Shown: one piece after another, positions 58,283 through 64,000 of the stretch
Position numbering within the stretch: the first letter of the stretch is position 1
How the letters are laid out: the number at the start of each line of letters is the position of its first letter
Assembly: GCA_963839645.1 (NCBI GenBank)
Contig: CAWIVZ010000001.1
Location: 186,001 to 250,000, forward strand
Origin: PALSA-911 sp963839645
GTDB lineage: Bacteria; Pseudomonadota; Alphaproteobacteria; Acetobacterales; Acetobacteraceae
Reading direction: 5' to 3'
Length of the DNA stretch: 64,000 nt
Notes under the pieces: generated by a model
The model's input: the letters and a program-made list of their open reading frames with translations, nothing else
Databases searched by the model: none
What the model was told of the DNA's origin: nothing
Made by a program: the position numbers and the translations under genes

Positions 58283-59047
58283 TCAGATCGCCCCGCCGAA
58301 ATAGATTTTTGCCAGTTCCGGATCGGAGGTGATTTCCTCCGCGGTGCCCTGGGCCATCAGGTGGCCCTGATGGAGGAACAGCACCTCGTCGGCGATGCGC
58401 TGCACCACGCGGGTGTTGTGTTCCACCACCAGCAGGGTCTTGCCCTCGGTTTGCAGCCGGCGCATCAGGGCCATGATGTTGTCGAGCGCGCCGGCGCTCA
58501 TGCCGGAGGCCGGTTCGTCGAGCAGCAGAAGCTCCGCGCCGGTCGCCAGCACGCGGGCGACGCTGAGCAGTTTCTGCTCGCCGTAGGACAGGTTGCGGAC
58601 GTAGTCATTGGCGCGATCGGCGAGGCCGACGTGATCGAGGATCTGCAGGGCCTGGGCGCGCAGACGGGTTTGCACCGCGGCGGTGTGGAAAGGGCGGAAG
58701 ATCGCGCCCCAGGGGGTTTCGCCGGCCTGGCCTGGGATGGCGGCGAGCACGTTGTCGAGCGCGGTGAGGTCGATGAACAGCCGCAGGTTCTGGAAGGTGC
58801 GGGCGATGCCCTGGTGGACGATCTGCTGGCGGGTCAGCCCATCGAGCGAGCGGCCCTGGAAGGTCACGCCGCCGGTGTCGGGCGGCAGGAAGCCGGTGAT
58901 GACATTGAAGATCGTGGTCTTGCCGGCACCGTTCGGCCCGACCAGGCAGGTGATCTTGCCCTTGGCGATTTCGAAATTGGTATCGTGCAGCGCCTGCAGG
59001 CCGCCGAAGCTTTTGTTGACGCCGGAAACCGCGAGATAGGCGCTCAT
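58283..59047 (-). CDS. livG: Branched-chain-type ABC transporter ATP-binding protein LivG
   Basis: The protein is 254 aa. Walker A GPNGAGKTTIFN, the LivG-type QGIARTFQNLRLFIDLTALD insert, signature NLSYGEQKLLSVARVLATG (Tyr replaces Gly, as in the family) and Walker B LLLLDEPASGM are all present. The ATG at 59047 overlaps the livM stop by ATGA. Cytoplasmic ATPase. Confidence 0.93.
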   Translation of the reverse strand: MSAYLAVSGVNKSFGGLQALHDTNFEIAKGKITCLVGPNGAGKTTIFNVITGFLPPDTGGVTFQGRSLDGLTRQQIVHQGIARTFQNLRLFIDLTALDNVLAAIPGQAGETPWGAIFRPFHTAAVQTRLRAQALQILDHVGLADRANDYVRNLSYGEQKLLSVARVLATGAELLLLDEPASGMSAGALDNIMALMRRLQTEGKTLLVVEHNTRVVQRIADEVLFLHQGHLMAQGTAEEITSDPELAKIYFGGAI

Positions 59048-59907
59048 AGCTTTTCTCCCGCCAGGCCTTGCGGGCGGAACAGCATGAAGGCGATCAGCAG
59101 CACGCCGTAGATCAGTTGCCGTGCCGCGGCCGCCACGGTGGTGGGGATGTCCACCAGCGCCAAAAGCTGCGGCAGCGCCAGCAGCACGAACGGGCCGATG
59201 ATCGAGCCGGCCAGGGTGCGCGCGCCGCCGACCACCACCATCGTCAGCAGCAGAATGGAAGCGTCCAGATCGAACGAGGACGGATCGACGAAGGACAGGA
59301 AGGTGCCGTACAGCCCGCCGGCGGAACCGGCGAAGGCGCCGGCCAGGGCAGCGGCGGAGACCTTGGCGAACAGGATGTTCTTGCCGGCGGCGGCGACGGC
59401 GAGTTCGTCCTCGCGGATGGCGCGCAGCAGGCGGCCATAGGGGGCGCGCATGGCGAGCCAGAACGCCAGGCAGCCCAGGGCCAGCAATGCGGTGGACAGC
59501 ACGAGGAACTGGCGCGTCTCGGTTACCGCCAGGCCGAAGATGTCCGGCGGCGGAATGCCGGGCAGGCCGTTGGCGCCGCCGGTGCCGTCGGTCCAGTTGG
59601 TGAAGATCGCCGTCGCCAGCAGCTGGATGCCGAACGAGGTGACGACGAAGTAGTCGCCGGAGACGCGCAGCGAGGGCAGCGTGACCAGCACGTTCAGCGC
59701 CAGCCCGCAGGCGGACGCGATCAGCAGGGCGGGCACGAAGGACATCGTGTCGCTCATGGTGGCGGCGGCGACGATGTAGGCGCCGACGCCGAACACCGCG
59801 GCCTGCGACACGGAGAATATGCCGACGATGCCGACCAGCAGGTTGGTCGACAGGCCGAGCAGAACATAGATCTCGGCGAGGATGATGTAGGTGTACCAGA
59901 AATCCAT
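59044..59907 (-). CDS. livM: Branched-chain-type ABC transporter permease LivM
   Basis: A 287-aa inner-membrane protein. LAEIYVLLGLSTNLLVGIVG, LPSLRVSGDYFVVTSFGIQL and APYGRLLRAIREDELAVAAA are LivM landmarks, with eight or so hydrophobic segments. It pairs with LivH, 12 bp upstream. Confidence 0.92.
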   Translation of the reverse strand: MDFWYTYIILAEIYVLLGLSTNLLVGIVGIFSVSQAAVFGVGAYIVAAATMSDTMSFVPALLIASACGLALNVLVTLPSLRVSGDYFVVTSFGIQLLATAIFTNWTDGTGGANGLPGIPPPDIFGLAVTETRQFLVLSTALLALGCLAFWLAMRAPYGRLLRAIREDELAVAAAGKNILFAKVSAAALAGAFAGSAGGLYGTFLSFVDPSSFDLDASILLLTMVVVGGARTLAGSIIGPFVLLALPQLLALVDIPTTVAAAARQLIYGVLLIAFMLFRPQGLAGEKL

Positions 59908-59919
59908 CTTCCGTCCCCG

Positions 59920-60780
59920 TCAGCGCGCGGTGAACAGGCCGGTGGGCCTGAACAGCATGAAGATGACGAAGATGAAGAACGTGACGCCGATGCTCCATTC
60001 GCCGGGGATGACCAGCAGCGACAGGTTCTGCACGACGGCGATGCCGATGGCGAGGAAGAACGCGCCGCTGATGCTGCCGATGCCGCCGGCGATCATGGCG
60101 ATGGTCGCGGTCAGCAGCGCGTTCACGCCGCTATAGGGCTGCAGGCCGAAATCGAGCGGCACCAGCACGCCCGGCAACGCCACCACGGCGGAGGCGATGG
60201 CGATGACGATGACATAGACGCGCTTGGGTTCCAGGCGGGTGATCTCCGCCAGGAACGGGTTGGACGCGACGGCGCGGATGCGTTTGCCCAGCATGGTCCG
60301 GTGGGCGAAATACATCATGCCGAGATAGGCCGCGATCCCCACGGCGACGGTCAGCAACTGGGTATAGGACAGCAGGACGCCGGCGACCCGCAGGGTGGTC
60401 TGGCTCCAGCCGATGTGGAATTGCAGGATGTCGGGGGTGTAGACGCCGGCGATGAGGTTCTGGATCACCGCCAGCATGCCGAGCGAGGCGATCAGCACCA
60501 CGAGGTGCGAGGCCCGCCTTCGCTCCAGTTGGTGATACAGGAATTGCTGGATGGCGGCGCCGGCCAGCGCGCATGCCGCGATGGCGCCGGCGAAGGCGAG
60601 CAGTGCCGGCACCCCCCGGGTACTCAGCGACCAGGCGATGTAACCGCCCAGGGTGTAGATCCCGGCATGGGCGACGTGGAAGATCTTGATCGTGGAATAG
60701 ACCAGCGAGAAGCTGATCGCGACCACGCCAAGCGCGCAGCCGGTCACCAGGCCGTTGATCAAAAGTTGCAGGAAAATCAT
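59920..60780 (-). CDS. livH: Branched-chain-type ABC transporter permease LivH
   Basis: A 286-aa inner-membrane protein. MIFLQLLINGLVTGCALGVV is the standard LivH start, followed by HAGIYTLGGYIAWS and VYTPDILQFHIGWSQTTLRV. ALLTATIAMIAGGIGSISGA is the EAA-like loop that contacts the ATPases. Downstream of the binding protein, 34 bp away. Confidence 0.92.
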   Translation of the reverse strand: MIFLQLLINGLVTGCALGVVAISFSLVYSTIKIFHVAHAGIYTLGGYIAWSLSTRGVPALLAFAGAIAACALAGAAIQQFLYHQLERRRASHLVVLIASLGMLAVIQNLIAGVYTPDILQFHIGWSQTTLRVAGVLLSYTQLLTVAVGIAAYLGMMYFAHRTMLGKRIRAVASNPFLAEITRLEPKRVYVIVIAIASAVVALPGVLVPLDFGLQPYSGVNALLTATIAMIAGGIGSISGAFFLAIGIAVVQNLSLLVIPGEWSIGVTFFIFVIFMLFRPTGLFTAR

Positions 60781-60814
60781 CAGCCGGGGCCGGCGCCTAT
60801 CGCGGGTGCAGGAC

Positions 60815-61918
60815 TTATTCGGGCTTCATTTCCTTCAGGCGGACATCCTTGCCGCCGCGCATCTCGTTGATGTCCATCACCATCGTCGCGGTGTTGGATT
60901 TGAATTCCATCGGGATCAGGCCCTGGAATTTGCGGATGTCGAAGATCGCCTTGCGCAAGTTCTCGCCAGTGACGGGTTCCTTGTCCTTCAGCACCTTCTC
61001 CAGCGCCGTCGCAATCACCAGGGTGGCGTTGTAATACTGCTTGGCGAAGAAATCGAAATTGGCGTCGAATTTCTTCTTGAAAGCTTCCGCCAGTTCCGGC
61101 GGCGCGTCGATGCGGACCTGGGTGTGGATGAAGCCGGTGGCGGCGGGATCAGCGATCGTCGGCGGGTCGGCGAAGAAGCTGGTGCCGGCGACCAGATAAT
61201 GCTGGTCAAGCTGCTTGTACTGCTGCGCCATCTGCTGCAGGCCGGCGGTGATCGCCACCAGCATCACCTGCGGATTGGCGGCACCGATCTTCAGCAGCGC
61301 CGGGCGGAAATCGGTCTGGCCGAACTGGGTGGGCTCCTGGCCAACCAGCGTGCCGCCGGCGGCGGGGAAGTATTTCAGGTAATTGTCCCGCCCGGAGATA
61401 CCGGCGGCGTCGTTCTCGAACAGGATGGCGCCCACCTTCTTGTTCTCGCTCATCAGGTAGCGCACCAGCACCTCGACCTCGCCGCCGATGGTAGGGATGG
61501 TGTTGATCAAATAGGGCGAGGCGTCGGCGAGCTTGTCGGCCTGGGCGCCGCCGTTGACCATCAGGATCTTCTTGCGCGTGGCCAGCGGGGCCATCGCCAG
61601 CGTCGGGCCGGAATAGGCGGAGAAGATCATCGGCACATGCTGCAGGTCGACCAGCTTGTTGAACGACAGCACGGACTGGTCGGGCTTGGCCTGGTTGTCC
61701 TCGAACAGCACCTCGAGCGGATGGCCGAGCACGCCGCCCTTGGCATTGATCGCCTCGAGCGCGAACTGAATGCCGCGCTGTTGCTGGGTGCCGATCACGG
61801 CGCCGGGGCCGGTCAGCGGCAGGATCGCGCCGAGGCGAATGGTCTGGGCGGTCGCCGCGCCGGCCAGGGCCAGCGTGGCGACAAGCGTTGCGAGCAAAAG
61901 GCGCAGTTTCCGCGTCAT
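60815..61918 (-). CDS. ABC transporter substrate-binding protein (Leu/Ile/Val family)
   Basis: This 367-aa periplasmic protein has a clear signal peptide (MTRKLRLLLATLVATLALAG, cleaved after ATA). The mature part IRLGAILPLTGPGAVIGTQQ and the LEVLFEDNQAKPDQSVLSFN segment are family landmarks. First gene of the intact liv operon. The ligand may be a carboxylic acid used by the decarboxylase and flavoprotein genes upstream (inference). Confidence 0.93.
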   Translation of the reverse strand: MTRKLRLLLATLVATLALAGAATAQTIRLGAILPLTGPGAVIGTQQQRGIQFALEAINAKGGVLGHPLEVLFEDNQAKPDQSVLSFNKLVDLQHVPMIFSAYSGPTLAMAPLATRKKILMVNGGAQADKLADASPYLINTIPTIGGEVEVLVRYLMSENKKVGAILFENDAAGISGRDNYLKYFPAAGGTLVGQEPTQFGQTDFRPALLKIGAANPQVMLVAITAGLQQMAQQYKQLDQHYLVAGTSFFADPPTIADPAATGFIHTQVRIDAPPELAEAFKKKFDANFDFFAKQYYNATLVIATALEKVLKDKEPVTGENLRKAIFDIRKFQGLIPMEFKSNTATMVMDINEMRGGKDVRLKEMKPE

Positions 61919-62009
61919 GGATGTTCCCTCGGTTGATCGCGCCGGATGCTTTGCGCCCCGGCTTTGGACGTGCGTTTAAGCCCGGGTCGGCGAACGGTCA
62001 AACCCGCGC

Positions 62010-62634
62010 CTATTTCTTCACCCCGAGCCCGCGCATGAAGCGGTCGCGGATCTGCGCGGGGTCGCGTTCGGTGGTTTCCTTCGGGCCGCCGTTGTCGATG
62101 CGGCAGCCGATCAGCCAGGGTCCGTCCTCGGCGATGGCGCGGTCGATCAGTTCCTCGAAATGGCCCTCGTCGGCGGCCCAGAAGCTTTGCGCGATGCCGG
62201 CGCCGCGCGACATCGCGACGATGTCGGTGCCCGCGCCGGTGGCCGTGGCCTGGCCGCCGGTGATCTGGTAGGCGCCGTTATCCAGGATGATGATGACCAG
62301 GTTCTTCTGCGCCCGGGTGGCGATGGTGGCCAGGGAGCCGAGTTGCATCAGGATCGACCCGTCGCCCTCCAGCCCGATCACGCGGCGGTCCGGCTGGGCG
62401 ATCGCCACGCCGAGCGCGATCGGCGCGGCGAGGCCCATGCTGCCGAGCATGTAGAAGTTCTGCGGCGCGCCTGGTCCGGCCGCCCAGAGGTCGAAATTGG
62501 TGTAGCCGATGCCGCCGATCACGGCCTCGTCCTTGTGCAGCTTGCGCGACCATGCGGCTGATCAGGTCGAAGCGGCCCATCACCTTGGCCTGGTCGCGGT
62601 TCAGCGGGTGGTTGGCAGTCGTCGTGGCACTCAT
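62010..62634 (-). pseudogene. TPP-dependent decarboxylase, beta (TPP-binding) subunit, one frameshift
   Basis: About 207 aa. FYMLGSMGLAAPIALGVAIA and the TPP/Mg motif GLEGDGSILMQ with LDNGAYQITGG identify the C-terminal half of sulfopyruvate or phosphonopyruvate decarboxylases (ComE-like). One extra base near 62548 separates the N-terminal MSATTTANHPLNRDQAKVMG from KLHKDEAVIGGIGYTNFDLW. The start overlaps the alpha subunit stop. The real substrate is unknown. Confidence 0.75.
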
Positions 62635-63167
62635 TTCGCGAAGACCTTTCCACCGGTCAGCAGCGGCGACAGGATCCAGCACACCGGCTGCTGCGTGGCG
62701 ACCGCCTGGCGGATCGAGCGGTCGACGATGAACTCCACCTCGTCCAGCCGGCATAAGCGTGTGGTGCTCCATCCCCAGGCTGTCCAGCGCCGGGCGCATG
62801 GTGCGCGCGACCATGGCCTGGCCGATGTTGAATTCGCCAAGCGTGCCGCGTTCGGAGACCATCATCAGCACCGGGATCTGGAACGGCACCGGCAGGGACG
62901 CCAGCACGTTCGGCAAGGTCGCAAAACCGCTGGTCTGCATCAGCACGATGCCGCGCATGCCGCCCATCCAGGCGCCGGAGACGATGCCCGACGGCCTCTT
63001 CCTCGCGCGTGGTGGTGAAGGCGGTGAAGAACGGATCGGCGTGGATCGCCTCGATCAGCGGGCGCAGCACGTTGTCGGGCACGTAGGTGACCAGGCGCAC
63101 ATCGTGCGCTTTCAGCGTATCGCGCACGATCTCGTGCCACGCTCTGGGTGAAGGTTCGTCGGCTGGC
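62631..63167 (-). pseudogene. TPP-dependent decarboxylase, alpha (PYR) subunit, two frameshifts
   Basis: About 178 aa. LVTYVPDNVLRPLIEAIHAD and TTTREEEAVGIVSGAWMGG (conserved Glu that activates TPP) are typical of ComD-like subunits. The frame breaks near 62988 and 62750 by one extra base each. It ends SPLLTGGKVFAK with a stop overlapping the beta ATG. Divergent from the tcuA-like gene, with nested repeat element C between them. Confidence 0.75.
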
Positions 63168-63225
63168 ATCGTCCACTCCCGGTCAGGCTTTGCGGCAGTT
63201 TGGGGCAAAAGCGGGGGGAGGGAAA

Positions 63226-63421
63226 GAAGGCCAGGGGCTCTGCCCCTGGACCCCGCTAAGGGCTCGCCCTTAGAACCCGCTACTGGTTTGGGAGGGTAAG
63301 GAGGGCCTACCCGGACCTTGCAAGGTTTCGGTCGGCCCTCCTTACCCTCCCAAACAAATGGATGGATTCCAAAGGCTAGCCTTTGGCGGGGGTCGAGGGG
63401 GCGGAGCCCCTCGCCTTGCTT
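63226..63421. repeat. Nested inverted-repeat element C (22-bp core)
   Basis: Two hairpins per arm: left CCAGGGGCTCTGCCCCTGG and CTAAGGGCTCGCCCTTAG; right CCAAAGGCTAGCCTTTGG and GAGGGGGCGGAGCCCCTC. Core arms 63286-63307 and 63334-63355 are perfect 22-bp reverse complements around a 26-base loop, with mismatches directly inside and outside. It lies between divergent genes, unlike elements A and B. Confidence 0.85.
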
Positions 63422-63496
63422 CCGTTCCCCCGGCTCGCTTGCGGAGCCGGGGGGGCGTTCGTATAGGAAATGCTGGGTATTCGCGGAAGGACGACG

Positions 63497-64000
63497 GATG
63501 AAGGACCTCAGCCGGACCTGGGATGTGCTGGTGGTGGGCGGCGGCAATGCCGCGCTGTGCGCCGCGATCACCGCGCGCGAGGCCGGTGCCAGCGTCCTGC
63601 TGCTGGAGCACGCGCCGAAAGCGTTTCGCGGCGGCAACAGCCGCCACACGCGCAACTTCCGCGCCATGCACGAGAAGCCGACCGACGTGCTGACCGACGC
63701 CTATCTGGAAGACGAATACTGGGACGACCTGCTGCGCGTGACCGGCGGCAACACCGATGAGCAGCTGGCGCGCATGACCATCCGCGCCTCGGCCGGGGTG
63801 TTCGGCTGGATGCGGCAGAGCGGCGTGCGGTTCCAGCCGTCGCTTGACCGGCACGCTGAACCTGTCGCGCACCAACGCCTTCTTCCTCGGCGGCGGCAAG
63901 GCGCTGGTGAACGCCTATTACCTGACCGCCGAGCGCCTGGGCGTGACGATCCTGTACGACACCGAGGTGCTCGCGCTGAAGATGGAGGACGGCTTCGTGC
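63497..64000 (+). pseudogene. tcuA: FAD-dependent tricarballylate dehydrogenase-like protein, partial, one frameshift
   Basis: Only the first 168 codons are in the window. WDVLVVGGGNAALCAAITAR is the FAD-binding Rossmann start, and RGGNSRHTRNFRAMH is a strong landmark of TcuA-type flavoproteins of the succinate dehydrogenase/fumarate reductase group. One extra base near 63844 shifts the frame before GTLNLSRTNAFFLGGGKALV. The enzyme oxidises tricarballylate to cis-aconitate in known cases; the substrate here could differ. The ATG at 63497 has GAAGGA upstream. Confidence 0.75.

Noticed and set aside
58283..59998. 571-codon frame as one fused livM-livG protein
   Set aside because: The first 317 codons are in the wrong frame for livM. 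The true livG begins at 59047 inside it.
59068..60870. 600-codon frame opposite livM and livH
   Set aside because: Antisense of two intact permease genes. Asp/Gly/Gln-rich with no domain.

Overview
This 64 kb window is high-GC DNA from what looks like an alphaproteobacterium, most probably of the Acetobacteraceae. That is inferred from gene content: trxB with a LysR gene and a divergent Lrp gene, hsp20 next to a DUF1150 gene, a Hint-domain secreted phosphoesterase, and many branched-chain-type ABC transporters. No rRNA or marker gene fixes the genus.

Layout. (1) 1-13 kb, mostly housekeeping: a membrane glycosyltransferase fragment, a GH5-like hydrolase, an RMD1-like operon, a probable structured ncRNA, lysR/trxB, lrp, DUF1150/hsp20, def-fmt-truA and ilvD. 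(2) 13-28 kb, a catabolic region: an IclR regulator with palindromic operators, a periplasmic binding protein, a MaoC-type dehydratase, an AMP-dependent acyl-CoA ligase, a maleylacetate-reductase-like Fe-alcohol dehydrogenase, an amidohydrolase, tRNA-Lys, livHMGF, a CoA-transferase pair and a GST. These genes look like uptake and CoA-dependent breakdown of an (aromatic) acid. (3) 28.7-56 kb, an exopolysaccharide island: lipoprotein exporter, lytic transglycosylase, outer-membrane barrel, sugar 4,6-dehydratase, initiating sugar transferase, aminotransferase, nucleotidyltransferase, LuxR regulator, flippase, two P-loop kinase-like proteins, BY-kinase, O-antigen ligase-like polymerase and GT4. 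Secreted proteins built from shared modules flank it on both sides (GH-like domain, phosphoesterase, Hint, beta-helix repeats). Its intergenic DNA is visibly AT-richer than the rest. (4) 56.6-64 kb: galE, a second and intact livFGMH plus binding protein, a two-subunit TPP decarboxylase, and the start of a tcuA-like flavoprotein.

Two features cut across the window. First, a family of nested inverted-repeat elements lies between genes (7.5, 10.9 and 63.3 kb, with partial copies at 15.3 and 18.35 kb). In the three full copies the centre is a perfect inverted repeat of exactly 22 bp. The central sequence differs in every copy, while the outer arms are conserved and their hairpins covary. This is the most novel-looking signal here. 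Second, many reading frames are broken, and nearly every break is one extra base. At least 25 of them crowd into the 3.9 kb livHMGF operon and about 13 are scattered elsewhere. The encoded residues stay conserved on both sides of each break, which points to an insertion-biased sequencing or assembly error rather than gene decay, but this cannot be settled from the sequence alone.
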